From: Berghia stephanieae
Taxonomy: Eukaryota > Mollusca > Gastropoda > Nudibranchia > Aeolidiidae
Assembly: GCA_034508935.3 (NCBI GenBank)
Contig: CM067444.1
Location: 28,560,119-28,624,118 of the forward strand
DNA: 64,000 nucleotides
Direction of reading: 5' to 3'
How positions within the stretch are numbered: the first letter of the stretch is position 1; each line of letters starts with the position of its first letter. A program made the translations under genes and the position numbers. Below, piece after piece: positions 1-12,799 of the stretch. A model generated the notes under the pieces. That model saw only the letters and a program-made list of their open reading frames with translations, was not told the origin of the DNA and did not search any database.

Positions 1-1002
<1,002 letters not shown>

Positions 1003-1664
1003 TTTATATTCGGATATGGTAGTAGTGATAAGTGTGATTGAATAATAAGCGATCTGATAAAATAAGAGATGGGGAAAACATAAAGTTGATAATAATGGAG
1101 TAATGTCCCTTTATTGTGACGTAATATTATGTCCGCCATCCAAGGTCCCCTGCCTGGCCATTCTCTCACCGACTGCGTGGTCAGTCGGGAACAGATGGGT
1201 TTTCATAATTTAATGGCCGACTGATGGACAAAGCAAGGCCTGACACACACGCAAGACACACTACACGATGAAATGGTACAAATGTACAGTTTGATGTGTA
1301 AACATTTGCGATGACCGAGAAGTGGTGATAAATCATTGAAATGTATTCAAACCTTCTGTTTGGGTATTGAGTTCTTCTCGGGGAAGATTGATTGATTGAT
1401 TCATTGATTATTATCGATCAGCGATTTACCCATTTAGATGATAACGGCAATTCCATTTATACGATCGGATTCTACCAAAAAATATAAAAAATAAATTATG
1501 CCCTTCTGTCAGGACATCATATGATATCGTCGCCTAGGCATTCCACGAAGGAATATTGATAACCTATCAAACAGACGTCTTATGTCAATAGGAATCACCG
1601 ATGTTGTCCAAAGTGAGCAAATTGAAGGTTAATAATCTTGCCCTTGGAAAAAATATGTATTTGC

Positions 1665-1738
1665 TTGAAGCGGGGCCCAAAGTTTGGATCTACCGCGTCA
1701 CAATGCAATGCCTTAACCACTCGGCCACTTTGCCTCCT
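1665..1738 (-). repeat. tRNA-Ser/Leu-like sequence, probable SINE head or tRNA pseudogene
   Basis: Read on the minus strand this has a tRNA-like first half with the A-box GTGGCCGAGTGGTTAAGG and an anticodon-arm-like TTGCATTGTGA. The T-arm (GCGGTAGATCCAAACTTTG) is degenerate and no good acceptor stem forms. Pattern and orientation fit a SINE head or an old tRNA pseudogene, not a working tRNA. Confidence 0.45.
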
Positions 1739-1849
1739 CCTTGTGATTATAACCTTTTATATTAAAATTGGTCTTGAACCCAATTTTCATAATATTCCTT
1801 GACTTTGAATTCAATTTCCATCATCATTATCACTCAGACGTAATAAAAA

Positions 1850-2155
1850 TTGAGCTTTTATATAGCGTAATTTCCAATAAACGTGCTGAAAGCGCTTAAC
1901 AATAAGGGATCCCTGGCCAACAGCAACATTTAACGTTAAGGACGGGGCCATGACGCATGTTAGACTATATTACAATTTCTTTGGACAGAGACAACGCTGT
2001 TAACGGCCAGGTACTCATTTTACACATGAGTAAGGTGAGAAAATATGTGGAAAGAGCCTTTTCCAAGGACTCAACTATGCGCCGAGCGAGTTCGAACCCA
2101 GGACCCTTCCGATGCGAAAGTGAGGGTCATACCACTAGACCACATAGCCGCACAA
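1850..2155 (-). mobile_element. SINE-B copy, near full length
   Basis: On the minus strand the order is: tRNA-Pro-like head (GTGGTATGAC-type A-box, B-box GGGTTCGAAC at about 2092-2102), a central body ending in the motif for 'overtly GTACCTGGCCGTTAACAG', and a tail with AAGCGCTTTGAGCACGTTT and TATATAAAAGCTC (here 1850-1895, lightly mutated). The tail resembles the 3' end of L2-clade LINEs, which many animal SINEs borrow for mobilisation; that link is inference. Seven other long copies lie in the window. Confidence 0.85.
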
Positions 2156-2364
2156 AACCTTATTGACACCGTGGGTCACACATTTGGTTTAACTTCCGAA
2201 TCTCAGCCAAGGTTCAATACGAACTAAACACAACAACAAGACAACAGGCCAGTGCACGCCGTATCGATCCTGGGTCACGGTGACTTTCCCGCCATAATTC
2301 GATATCAACTCCATATCCCAGATCCTCCCAGATCTCATGACCCGGATGTGTGCCTCACATTGAA

Positions 2365-2577
<213 letters not shown>

Positions 2578-2584
2578 AACATTC

Positions 2585-2800
2585 TGCGACTATGTGGTCT
2601 TGTGGTATGACACTCGCTTCCGGATCGGAAGGTCATGGGTTCGAGCCTCGCTCAGCGCATAGTTGAGTCCTTGGAAAAGACTCTTTACTCACATTCTCTC
2701 GCCGTACTCAGGTGTAAATTGAGTACCTAGCCGTCAACAGCGTTGTCTCTGTCGGAAAAAAAAAATTGTAATATCGCCTAACAGGCATTATGTCTCGTTG
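2585..2800 (+). mobile_element. SINE-B copy, 3'-truncated
   Basis: Begins GCGACTATGTGGTCTTGTGG, followed by the B-box GGTTCGAGCCTC and the body through ATCGCCTAACAGGC. The L2-like tail is missing; unrelated AT-rich sequence follows. Confidence 0.85.
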
Positions 2801-3570
2801 TACATGTTTGTGCGTTTTCCGTTCCCTTAATGGAAAAATTGTGCAAATCGTGTAACCAGCATGAAATTTTCACACAAAATGCAGAATTTTATGAGGATTT
2901 CGAAAATAGGTAGCTCCAAGTTGAAAAATAGCTGGAACCAAGAGTTATTGCCCTTTAAAGGTGACAAAATCCATTTTTTTTTTAAATGATTTTTTTCCTC
3001 AAAAATTTACAGTTTTATAAATATTTTATAACAATGTGGATATTTTGTTATTCTGTTGCGTACTCTGGACTCACAAATTATTTTTCCATTTGAATTTTAT
3101 TGAAATATATAAGAAAATACGAAATTCAAATGGGATTTTTCAGGAAAGTAAAAAAAAAAATATCTCCTTCCTAGAAACTGTTTAAATAGTTTAGAATCTG
3201 ACATATATTTGAAATGCCATGCATTTCAAAAACATGTTTTAATCTTCACATCCTCTAAAACAAGCAATATTAATTTGATTTTAAAAAAAGAAAAACAATA
3301 ATAGACAATTCAACTGCCAAAGCAAGTACCCTTCTCCTCCCGACACACACGTACAATCACTCTCAAACATAAGAGTACAATGTATTTCTATCATATAGCA
3401 AATAACACGTTTAAATCAATATTGTACAATACATATTTATTCAATGAAGAATTGAACCATTTAAAACATTTTTTTCTGTGTACATATTTAACAGCAGCAT
3501 TATTTTTGATTTACATCCCTTTTTAATTACATAGTTTGTTGAAAACATACAATTGAAAAACGTGTTTAAA
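2800..3570. other. AT-rich gap, nothing recognised
   Basis: No ORF with family signatures, no tRNA boxes and no clear repeat ends were seen here. It is probably 3' flank of the broken gene copy that starts at 3572. Confidence 0.6.
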
Positions 3571-3571
3571 G

Positions 3572-5445
3572 TCAATCATTGTCTCGAGAACATTGACCAT
3601 TGCAGGCACATAACAGAGTACATGGAAGAGATGCCTTGACACAATTGCATCTTTTGGAGCATCCCTTTGATGAACAGTTACATTTAATCAGATTTTGTGA
3701 GGCATGTGTAAGGTCAGTCAAAGTGGACCACTTTGGCATCCCATCTTCTTTCCAACCAAAATCTGATTTGGAAGGAAGACTAGGGTCTTTAGCAAGAGAG
3801 CGTTTCCATACATAACCAGCTTGGTAAACTGCTCGATTTAAATGCTGTTTGAGAGCTTCACGAGTTAGTGGCATATTGTCTGGAAGGCGTGACATTTTTG
3901 TAAAAAGTTCACGACGGCATTCATTGACAGCAGATAAGTTGGTTGCTCTGTCAAACAACAAACAGACAAATCTCTGGATGATGTTGAAATGGCTGGCTAT
4001 ATCTTCCTTAGAGGGTTGATTAGCAAGAGCTTTAAATGATTCTGTAACATCATCAAATGCAGCCCAAACTGACCATGCTATTTTCTTTCCCTTCCCTGCA
4101 AATGAGCTGACACTGTCACACCCCGTAAAGGCATGGAAGAAGGATATAGCTATAGATTTTTCAGGTCCCAGGGATTCAACAATTGAGTGGATAGGTATCA
4201 GACTTCTATGTTTTCCTGTACCGTAGTTGACAAACAACTTTTCCATTCCCAATGCAGCAAACTGTGATATCAGAATGATAACCACAACTGTTCGTGTAAC
4301 CCCAGAATTGAAGTGACACTCGCTTCCATTTCTAAAAAATGCCATTCACAATTTTCACTAATTTGTGTGGTACACTATTGACAATGCTATCATGATCTAT
4401 ATTGAGGAGTGATATGAATGTATGATTTCTTATTTCTGCTCTTATAATATCAACTGCTTTTTGTATTGCAAGATCATCATTTGAATCTAAATCGGCAATA
4501 GCTGCTTGTGAAATAACATTCCCCTCTTTGAAAGTAAGCAAGACTTCCCGCCCATCCCTGTATTCCATTAAAGAAGGAACTCTCGATAGTAAAATTTCTT
4601 TGAATCTAGTTTTATGTACATATACATCCGACAAATTTATGGCATTTAATTTTGACAAAAGTAAATTGTAGAGATCATTCAGCTTAAACACAACATTTGA
4701 GTCTGTGCGAGCTTGTTGTTGATCAATAAAATTGACAATATCCTGTGTGCATTCTGCAATGTGTGTTTTGTATTTGTTGTCTGAAGTATTTTTACATCTA
4801 AAATCGTCTGCTCTTCTGTGGAACAGTATAAGGCAAGGCTTATGATACTTTGCTTCCACCGCAATAAGATCACCCTCCGCAAATACTCTAAGAATACTTG
4901 TATCTGAAAGAAGGACAGCTTCCTCGTAGACTTTTTGTGAGAGAGCAAGAGTCCGGACCTCAGTCAATTCCCCTTCACAACCCTTACAAAACAAGCAGTG
5001 TTTGCTTACATGTGATGTGTTTAATGTGCCTCTTGTATCAGGACTTGCAACGGCTTCACTATTACATTGATTTATCTTCTTTGCAAGCCTTTTGAGTTTG
5101 GATTTATGAAACCTGTGTCTGCAATTCTTATGGTAAAGTCCATCATTATCTCTCAAAAAATTAGCAAGACTATTTCACAGGTTGGTTAATATTGAATTTC
5201 AATGCTATTGGCAATCTACCTGAGTCATGAAAAAGTTTGATATCCTCCGAAATGGCAACATACGTGTCTTCAATACAATTTAACTTGGTTGCTTTTTAGG
5301 GTTTGTGAGAGGAGAATTTTCAATGGTTTCTTGACAAAACAGGCACTTCGACCAGTCAATTTCAAGCTTGATAGAGTCTTGGAACTTTGTTCAGATTTTT
5401 ACAGTCGACAATGGATGTCTGCCGCTTCTTTCCTCCTGCCATATT
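3572..5445 (-). pseudogene. Broken copy of an invertebrate 'TGCD-motif / CXC-tail' protein
   Basis: Two long minus-strand reading frames (about 274 and 257 residues) plus shorter pieces toward 5445 belong to one family of large uncharacterised proteins that I recall as multicopy in molluscs, cnidarians and other invertebrates. The N-terminal side has DWSKCLFCQE and a second CxxC motif (KHCLFCKGC), suggesting zinc binding. The C-terminal half has GTGKHRSLIPIH and HAFTGCDSVSSFAGKGKK, and ends in a tesmin/TSO1-like CXC array (CNCSSKGCSKRCNC ... CTLLCACNGQC). The TGCD...GKGKK block is reminiscent of the helix-hairpin region of FEN1/XPG-type nucleases; that is only a resemblance. The middle of the protein appears to be missing and the frame is disrupted several times, so it is a relic. 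Family function and mobility are unknown to me. Confidence 0.75.
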
Positions 5446-5623
5446 AGCGCATTCTAGGAAGGAAAGAAAAATAAAACAAAACCCCATGACATACTCAAGA
5501 GACAATATTTAAAGTTATTTCCTACAAAGTGTGAATTACGTAGTTTATCAAGTTACAGAAAATGTTACCATCTTAAGGCGATATAGGGTAGCTTGAGAGC
5601 TGACAGAATGAACAAGTTTGTGT

Positions 5624-5695
5624 GCGTGCGAGTGTGTGTGTGTGTGTGTGTGTATGCGTGTGAGTGTGTGTATTTGTGTGTGTGTTTGCGTGAGA
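5624..5695. repeat. (GT)n-rich microsatellite
   Basis: Imperfect GT repeats with occasional GC and GA, about 70 bp. Confidence 0.85.
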
Positions 5696-5759
5696 AAGGT
5701 TAAACACATATTAGTTGACGGGGCTTGGATAGCTCAGTGGTAAGATTCTCTGCAAAACA

Positions 5760-7225
5760 AAAAATAACAAAACAACAAACAACAACAACAACAACACACA
5801 AAACACAACGAACACATACTTCCAAATACCTGTTAGAATGGAACTTTAGTCCTTGCAATCTTGACTTTTCAACAAATCAAACTAGCATTCCAATTTGACG
5901 AGGTCCCCAGCACGATGCTTATTAATTTTAAGGAAACAAAGGACGTTGAGGCTGGCAAGTAGAAATATAACAAAGAAGTCAATACATTGTTTTTAAAAAA
6001 AAACACGAATAAGCAAAAGGTAAAACAATGTGTGTGAATATTAGCGTGTATTTGCAGAATTATGTGTGGAGATGTTCTTTTTTTTGATCAACTGAGTAAA
6101 TAATAAATTAGTTATCTTTTTTTTTCTCGGGCAGCAGTATTGATAAACACCGTTATTCTATCATCAATCATCGACTATATCGAATCGAATCTAAAAGGGT
6201 CTAAATTTAGTACTGACATAACACATGCAACTTATATTTTATTAAGATAGAAAAATATGTTCAGATCCAAGCATGGGCCATAATCTTACTCTATCATTGC
6301 ATCCTGGAGGCTTATTGTGTGTGTAGAATATATGACTGTGACTCAGCTTTGATCTGACGCAATTCTTTTTTCACAACTCAATTCTTTTGTCATACATTGC
6401 GCGATACTTATCGCACTAGCATGCGCATAAAGTAAAATAACATCACGATGATATAAGACATTTATAATAGTAATAGATGAAAAAGATTGTTCCTTACCTT
6501 TTCAACGAATATCGATTGCACAAAATAAAATTGTAGTTTGTTGACATCGTTCAAAAGACAAAACTCATTGTCTCAGTTATTTTTTAGACAACACATGATG
6601 CCATTGTCGGTAGATGGAGCTGTCGTTATCTCGAAGGGAGAGGCGGTGACAAATGACAAAACCGCATTTCCATTTTGCATTATTGTACTGTACACACTGG
6701 TTGAAAGAAAACTCTTTAACTGCTTTAAATATATTTTTTAGTCTCTTCTTGTTGTTTTTTTTTCGTTTACAGGCGCTAAGACATCCTAGTACATACTTAG
6801 TAAAGGATAGGTCGTCCTAATGACTCATAGTTTTGTTGCACGGGCAAAAAAGTACACTTTTTATTGGGGTTTTTGTCTGCGGTCAGAAGACAAAAAATTG
6901 TTTTAAAATAATTAAAAGCTAGATTTTTGGTAAATAATAATGGAAAACATTAAAACAAAAATATCTCCACGATCAAAAACTAATCAAGATGTTCTTAATG
7001 GGTAAGAATGTTTGTTTTTTATACTTTTGTCATCGAGCGCCAAAACGTCACAAAGTGCGCGTTTTCACTAGACTTTACGACGAATTTTAAGGTCCTTTCA
7101 ATAAAAATTGTATTTGGAGCCACCTATTTTTCGAATCCTCATAATTTTCTGCACCAATTTGTATACTTAGTTTGCTGGTTACAAAAAGTGCACAAAACGC
7201 ACGGAACTTGCCGCTAAGAAAACGG
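5760..7225. other. AT-rich gap without recognised genes
   Basis: Contains CAA-rich sequence (5762-5810), short homopolymer tracts and no coding signature. The 67- and 69-residue ORFs here have no recognisable domain. A short stretch at 5722-5757 resembles a tRNA A-box, but no B-box follows. Confidence 0.5.
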
Positions 7226-7226
7226 A

Positions 7227-7430
7227 CTATTGTCAGGTACCTTTTGTAAAGCGATTTGAGCACGTTTATTGGGTTTTGCGCTATATAAAAGCTCAAGTTT
7301 TAGTGGTTTTTTAAAGATCTTAACTTATTTTCCTTAGTTTTCCCCATCTATAGCTTTGGTAGACTGGAAAGCGCTTTGAGCACATTTAGTGGATTTTGCG
7401 ATATTGCGCTATATAAAAGCTCTATTTTTT
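7227..7430 (+). mobile_element. Two SINE-B 3' tails flanking a shared segment
   Basis: Two tails, each with GTAAAGCG..TTGAGCAC and CTATATAAAAGCTC, lie at about 7237-7300 and 7362-7430. The roughly 65 bp between them (AGTTTTAGTGG ... CTATAGCTTTGGTAGACTGG) is also found, in the same place relative to a SINE-B tail, at 54,930-55,010 on the other strand. No tRNA-like head is present. Confidence 0.75.
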
Positions 7431-7737
7431 TAATATTTCAGGAAGAACGGAATATTCCTTCATATACAGGGTAATTTGTATCAAGCCTCGTACAGCCACG
7501 GTTGTATTTACACGTTTTAACCTCTTAAAATTGCCATTATCTTCGTGAATCACTCGGCCCCTGATTCATAATTTGTTGTAGATACCGTGTTAAAGTGTCA
7601 TTAAAACAAGTTACACCATAAATTATGTTATATTTGAGCTATCATTACAACGTTTGACATTTTGGATAATAAGTGATGGAAAAGCTAATGCCTCACGCGT
7701 ATTTTGGGGCTTTAAACAAAAAATTTAGATAACTATA

Positions 7738-8945
7738 GATAGTATGCGCTTGGATAAGAAGCTCACAACATTGTCATCCGGAAACGTAACGAACTAACGC
7801 ACAAAACTATGTGTAATCTTAAACGTTTATAGTCTAGTTAATAGATAGTATGCGCGTGGCTAAGAAGCTCACAACATTGCCCCCGGAAGTATAACGGGCC
7901 AACATAAAAAATTTGTGTAAACTTGAACAGTTATAGTCTGGTTAATACAGTGTTAGTGAGAATTACTCATAGACGCGGATGGCAACAAACAATAACAAAG
8001 ACCTGAGTGGCGTTAACTTTGTACTATCTATACAGTTTATTGAGAATTACTCATAAATGCGGGTGGCAAAAAAACAAAAACAAAGACCTAAGTGTTGTCA
8101 ACTACATTCTATCAGGTAGTATGAAGTTGACGTCACTGAGGTCTTTGTTATTGTTTTTTGCCATCCACGCTTATCTGTAATTCTCACTAAACTGTATTAA
8201 CCAGGCTTTAAACGTTCAAGGTTACTACACACAGTTTTGTGTGTAGGTCCGCTATACTTCCAGATGGCAATGTTGTGAGTTCTTAGCCAAGCGCATACTA
8301 TCTATAGTCTGGTTAATACAGCTTAGTGAGAATTACTCGTAAACGCGGCTGACAAAAAGCAATAACAAAGACCCGAGTGACGTCAACTTAATTCTATCTA
8401 TAGATAGTATGCGCTTGACTAAGAAGCTCATAACATTGCCATCCGGAAGTATAACGGATCAACACACAAAACTGTGTGTAACCATGAACGTTTATGGTCA
8501 GGTTAATATAGATTTGTGAGAATCACTCACACACGCGGATGGCAAAAAACAATAACAACCACCTGAGTGACGTCATCTTTGTTCTGTCAAAAGATAGTTC
8601 AAAGATGACGTCACTCAGGTCTTTGTTATTGTTTTTAGCCATCCGCGTTTATGAGTAATGCTCACTGAACTGTATTTACCTGACTCTAAACGTTCATGGA
8701 TACACATAGTTTTGTGTGTTGGTCCGTTATACTTCCGGATGACAATGTTGTGAGCTTCTTAGCCAAGCGCATACTATCTTTAGATAGTATGCAGATGACG
8801 CACTCAGGCCTTTGTTATTGTTTTTGCCATCCGCGTTTGTGAGTTGTTCTCACTAAACTGTATTAACCAGACTATAAAAGTTCATGGTTACCAGATTTTG
8901 TTTTATCCGGATGGCAATGTTGTGAACTCCTTGGCCAAGCGCTAC
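7738..8945. repeat. Array of about 190-bp inverted-repeat units (MITE-B)
   Basis: One unit runs from ATAGATAGTATGCGCTTGG, through AAGCTCACAACATTG, ATCCGGAAGTATAACGG, the AACGTTTATAGTCTGGTTAA block, GAGAATTACTC and AACAATAACAAAGACC, to GACGTCAACTT..ACTATCTA. Its ends are short inverted repeats (TAGATAGTA / TACTATCTA). Complete plus units lie at about 7841-8032 and 8400-8595, complete minus units at about 8115-8301 and 8593-8780, with partial units between and at both ends. Units sit head-to-head and tail-to-tail, so single strands can fold into large hairpins. Short length, no ORF and terminal inverted repeats fit a miniature inverted-repeat transposable element that amplified in place or inserted into itself. 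Confidence 0.8.
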
Positions 8946-9066
8946 ACTAACGTTATGGTTTTGATCTGTTTCATTAACTTTAATAATTTAATCTCTCTCT
9001 ACGCTACAATCCATCACTCTGGTATCAACCTGGTGTCAAGGGGATACCATAGGGTCAACATGCACT

Positions 9067-9216
9067 TATGTGCAGGTCTGATAACCCGATTCCTTGTGGG
9101 CTCATTGTTGTAATGGAAATCTGAAAAAGAAAATGACGCAAAATATTGTCCATTACAGCAATGTTAACTTGGCCCGTAAGTGGGTTCGGATGTCAGACCT
9201 GTATATATGTACACGT
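9067..9216. repeat. Inverted-repeat element MITE-C
   Basis: Left arm GCAGGTCTGATAACCCGAT ... CTCATTGTTGTAATGG and right arm CCATTACAGCAATGTT ... GGATGTCAGACCTG are reverse complements with scattered changes. Another copy lies at 22,884-23,012 and half of one at 12,263-12,300. It has no coding capacity and is probably a non-autonomous DNA transposon. Confidence 0.75.
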
Positions 9217-9419
9217 TGCAGAGGGTCAATTTAAAGTTGAAATGATCCGAAATATTATACAAATTTTGTTGTTTTTTTATTTTTGTTTTTGTTTTCGTTT
9301 TTGATGTGTTTTTGTTATGCTTTTAAATGTTTTGTTTGTTTGTGCTTTGTTTTGTTTGTTTAAAAAAAATAATTCACTCTATAAAGCAATACAAGTACCC
9401 TCTTCTCAGTAATAAAATA

Positions 9420-9637
9420 AATAGCCTTAACCGTTGTCTCTGAAGAAAAAAAAAATTGTAATATCGCCGGACAGAGACAGCGCTTTTAGTACCCAGGTAC
9501 TCGTTTTACACCTGAGTACGGTGAGAGAATGTAAGCAAAGACCCTTTTCTAAGGACCCAGCTATGCGCTGAGCGAGGCTTGAGCCCAGGACCTTCCGATC
9601 GAAAGCGAATGTCATACCACTAGACCACATAGCCGAC
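9420..9637 (-). mobile_element. SINE-B copy, 3'-truncated
   Basis: Minus-strand tRNA-Pro-like head (GGCTATGTGGTCTAGTGG at 9616-9635; degenerate B-box) followed by the SINE-B body down to the (A)n tract near 9446. The L2-like tail is absent. Confidence 0.8.
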
Positions 9638-9689
9638 CCTACACCAGTGTTTGGTCCCAGTTATTGTACCTTCATATCGGTAATCCATG

Positions 9690-9810
9690 GTGTCTGTGAC
9701 TCTAATAAGAGCAAAACGAGGTCTCAGGTTTGAGAGTTTTTGCCAAAATGAGCGGTCATTTAAATCGATCGATATTTGAAGGAAGAGTTTTCTGGTAAAA
9801 GTTTTAAATA
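9690..9810. repeat. MITE-D, single arm
   Basis: Carries the arm common to MITE-D: GGTTTGAGAGTTTTTGCCAA, then GTCATTTAAATCGATCGATA, TTTGAAGG and TTTTCTGG. The mirror arm seen in other copies is missing. Confidence 0.65.
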
Positions 9811-9929
9811 TGATTCTTTCTAGAGACTGATCAAATCCGAGCTTCAAAAGACGCTCAACTCGTTGAACATGGCTAAATTTTTGAGCTATTTAAGCCACAT
9901 TATCAAAACAACTATGCGAAGCAGCAATG

Positions 9930-10712
9930 TTGTAGGGACAGCAGCTATAACAAAGGAACAAGATAAAGAAGTTGAGGTGGCAGAAATGATGATGTTGAGA
10001 TGGTCACTTGGCTGGACAAGAAATGATAAAGTGAGAAATGAACGAATTCGAATGTTGACTGAAGTGAAGAATGTAGCAATAAAGATGAGAGAAGATAGAT
10101 TGAAATGGTTCGGACATGTTGAGAGACGATATAGGCAGTTATCCATATCTTTGAGTGGTATTTCATCTCCGAATCATGTGGACAGAATATTAAAAGAGCC
10201 GGGTTTTATAGAGGGACACCAATCAGGGGCAGCGTGGCTCAGCGGTACGGTCTTTGCTTCTTACCCAAAAGGTACCGAGTTCGACTACCCGCCTCGTCGT
10301 GTGGCCTTGAGCAAGTCACCTTGCACTAGCTCAATTTGCGGCGCTGCACTGCGGCTAACGCCTGGGTTATTCCAGTCCTCCTTTGGAATAGACCCTAGAG
10401 ACAAATTTCCCCTATGGGATGAGTAAAGGGAATTTTATTTGTCATATAATATTTTTTCACAGGCGCTAGGACAATTTCACAACTGCGTTTTCTTTCTCTT
10501 TTATTTGCTTTTGCTTTCTTTTGACAAAGCTGCATTTCTGGGAAGGAAAGTATTAGATATACAATTAGCGGGAAAGAGGAAAAAGGGACGCCCAAAGACT
10601 GGATGGTCGGATAGGGTAAAGGACGATAATATTATGAAAGAACTGGGCCTGGAGGAAGATGATAGTCTGAACTGAGATGCATGGAGATATGGCATTCATT
10701 ATGGCAGCCCTG
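9930..10712 (+). mobile_element. LINE reverse-transcriptase C-terminal fragment, split by a SINE
   Basis: 9952-10128 encodes EVAEMMMLRWSLGWTRND followed by DRLKWFGHVERR, the signature of the far C-terminus of non-LTR endonuclease/reverse-transcriptase polyproteins. The frame resumes at about 10,530-10,712 with GKRKKGRPKTGWSDRVK, the next conserved block of the same proteins. A SINE-A copy and unrelated sequence lie between the halves. Only the 3' coding end is present, as expected for a 5'-truncated LINE; in-frame stops show it is inactive. Confidence 0.8.
10218..10440 (+). mobile_element. SINE-A copy inserted in the LINE
   Basis: tRNA-like head with A-box GTGGCTCAGCGGTACGG and B-box GGTACCGAGTTCGACTA, a body with CTTGAGCAAGTCACCTTGC and GCGGCGCTGC, and the 3' end CAAATTTCCCC..TGGGATGAGTAAAGGGAAT. 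Two other copies in the window (11,315 and 20,015) share the same boundaries, which defines the element. Confidence 0.85.
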
Positions 10713-11315
10713 CAAAACGAGGGATAAGCTGAAAGAAGAAGAAGAAGATCCAAATAACTGAGACAATAATAGGGAGCAAAAGTGTGTTGGCAAAAAGCTG
10801 GTTCCAATCTCACTGGAAGTGTAAACCACGTTTCTGGAAGACTGAATACATATATTGTGTCATTGATCTTCTGGTTTCAGAGAGATGGCATCTTTATGTC
10901 TAGTCTGAATACAACTGATCGTCATGTCAATAAAGATCATCCATCCTCGCTTTTTAGCGTCTAATAATCCTAAGAAACTGTCTTTACATCTTACTACTAA
11001 AATAGACGTCTGGTTATAACACATTATGATTCAATATGTAACCACTTCATCATATCGCAAATATATATTCATTGTCGGGAAATTATTAATATTACTGTCT
11101 GTTATTTACATTTCCATAGACAATCTGTGTCTCATTGAAACGAAACGCTTGATTAAAACGAAAAACTGTAATCGGCCAAAATGTATGCGCAAGAAAGAAA
11201 GGATGGAATTTGAAAAGCATGAGTCCTTCAAAAGACTGGTTACATAACACTTCCAATGAGTCTGGAACCGGAAGGGTAGAAGATATGACATCACGACTTT
11301 TCTGTCTCATTATAG
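10712..11315. other. Non-coding gap with a dispersed repeat fragment
   Basis: No gene recognised. The segment 11,215-11,312 (GACTGGTTACATA.ACACTTCC ... GGAAGGGTAGAAG) recurs at 12,550-12,625, so it belongs to an unnamed dispersed repeat into which the next SINE-A is inserted. Confidence 0.55.
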
Positions 11316-11530
11316 GGGCCAGCGTGTCTCAGCGCTATGCTCTTTGCTTCGTATCCGAAAGGTACCGAGTTCAATCACCGGCCGCTGCGCTTTGTGGCCT
11401 TGAGCAAGTCATCTTGCCCTAGCTCACTCTGCGGCGCTGCTCTGCGGCTACTGCCTGGATTATTACAGCCTTCCCTTGAAATAGACCCTAAAGACAAATT
11501 TCCCCTTGGGGATTAATAAAGGGAATGTTT
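11315..11530 (+). mobile_element. SINE-A copy
   Basis: Same order as the 10,218 copy: GGGGCCAGCGTGTCTCAGCG head, B-box GGTACCGAGTTCAATCAC, tail TTTCCCCTTGGGGATTAATA followed by AAGGGAAT. It sits inside the dispersed repeat shared with 12,550. Confidence 0.85.
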
Positions 11531-11676
11531 AAATTTTTTATTTATTATAACTAGATTGACAGTATAAGGGTCTGGAAAATAACAGCTTGCCTCAGCTGGG
11601 ATCAAACTAATCCTTCACCATTGCCGATGATATTTTCTATAAACAGGGTCATTACTTGTGCGCCTATGTGGTCTGT

Positions 11677-11945
11677 GCGGCTATGTGGTCTTGTGGTATG
11701 ACACTCGCTTTCGGATCGGAAGGTCCTGGGTTCGAGACTCGCTCGGCGCATAGTTGAGTCCTTGGAAAAAGGCTCTTTACTCACATTCTCTCAACGTACT
11801 CAGGTGTAAAATGAATACCTGGCCGTTAACAACGTTGTCTCTGTCTCGTTCTAAATGTTACGTTTTGTTGTTAGTCAGGGACCCCTTGTAAAGCGCCTTG
11901 AGCACGTTTAGTGGATATAGAAGCTCAAATAAAATTTAAAAAATA
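11677..11945 (+). mobile_element. SINE-B copy
   Basis: Head GCGGCTATGTGGTCTTGTGG, B-box GGGTTCGAGACTC, body through GTTGTCTCTGTC, then the L2-like tail TTGTAAAGCGCCTTGAGCAC ... AGAAGCTCAAAT. The body is shortened between GTCTCTGTC and the tail. Confidence 0.85.
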
Positions 11946-12799
11946 ATTTAATAATCTATTCCCCAAAAATTGGAATTTAAAAAAAAAGGATAACACCCAC
12001 ATTCAAGAATTTGAAATACATGATATGCACGCCCATTAATGTATAAAACATATTTAAACCCTAGGGGTGGACAGCTGTAAATTGATTATCACAGCTTCAC
12101 TATACCAACGTTGCAGCTGTGGAATTATCTAGACAGCTGGATGATAAGTGGGAGTTGTTTGAAGTTTGCAAACTATCACGAACGTTAACCACGTCTAGTG
12201 CGATCGAAGTTTGAGCAAGAAAAATTATGGCTTTAAAAGGCCGCAGTCGACGCGTATATATATGCAGGTCTGACACCCGAACCCGGTTATGGGCCTAGTT
12301 GATGGAGTAAAAAGAATTCATGGAAAAGCAATAGAAAGGAAAGCATTCTCAATTACCAACAATAAAAAACATATATTTTATACCATGAATTTAGTCTTTT
12401 ACCATCTGGGAGAAGGTTTTGTCAGATTAAATGTAGAACTAACAAGTATAAATCAACGTTCGTTCCATCAGCAATAAACAATTTTGAATATTTAAACGTT
12501 GGGTCACATATGTAACCTATTCATTATCATTAGCATGTCCTCCGAAAGGACTGGTTACATACACACTTCCAAAGAATTTGGAACTGGAAGAGTAGAAGGA
12601 GTGACGCCACGATTTCTCCGCACTATTTGAGTGCTTAAACAAGATAATTGGTTGAAACTGGTGACTTCTAGTCCATATAAAAAGGAAATTTGATATCAAT
12701 CAATCTATATCTATTTATAATTTTATATCTTGCTGGAGGAAGAATCGTAAATTGAAGCATCGTAAAGCGCATTGAGCGTGTTGAAATGTGGAAATTCAC

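Noticed and set aside
5722-5757. tRNA-like GGATAGCTCAGTGGT
   Set aside because: Only the A-box half is present; nothing tRNA-like follows.
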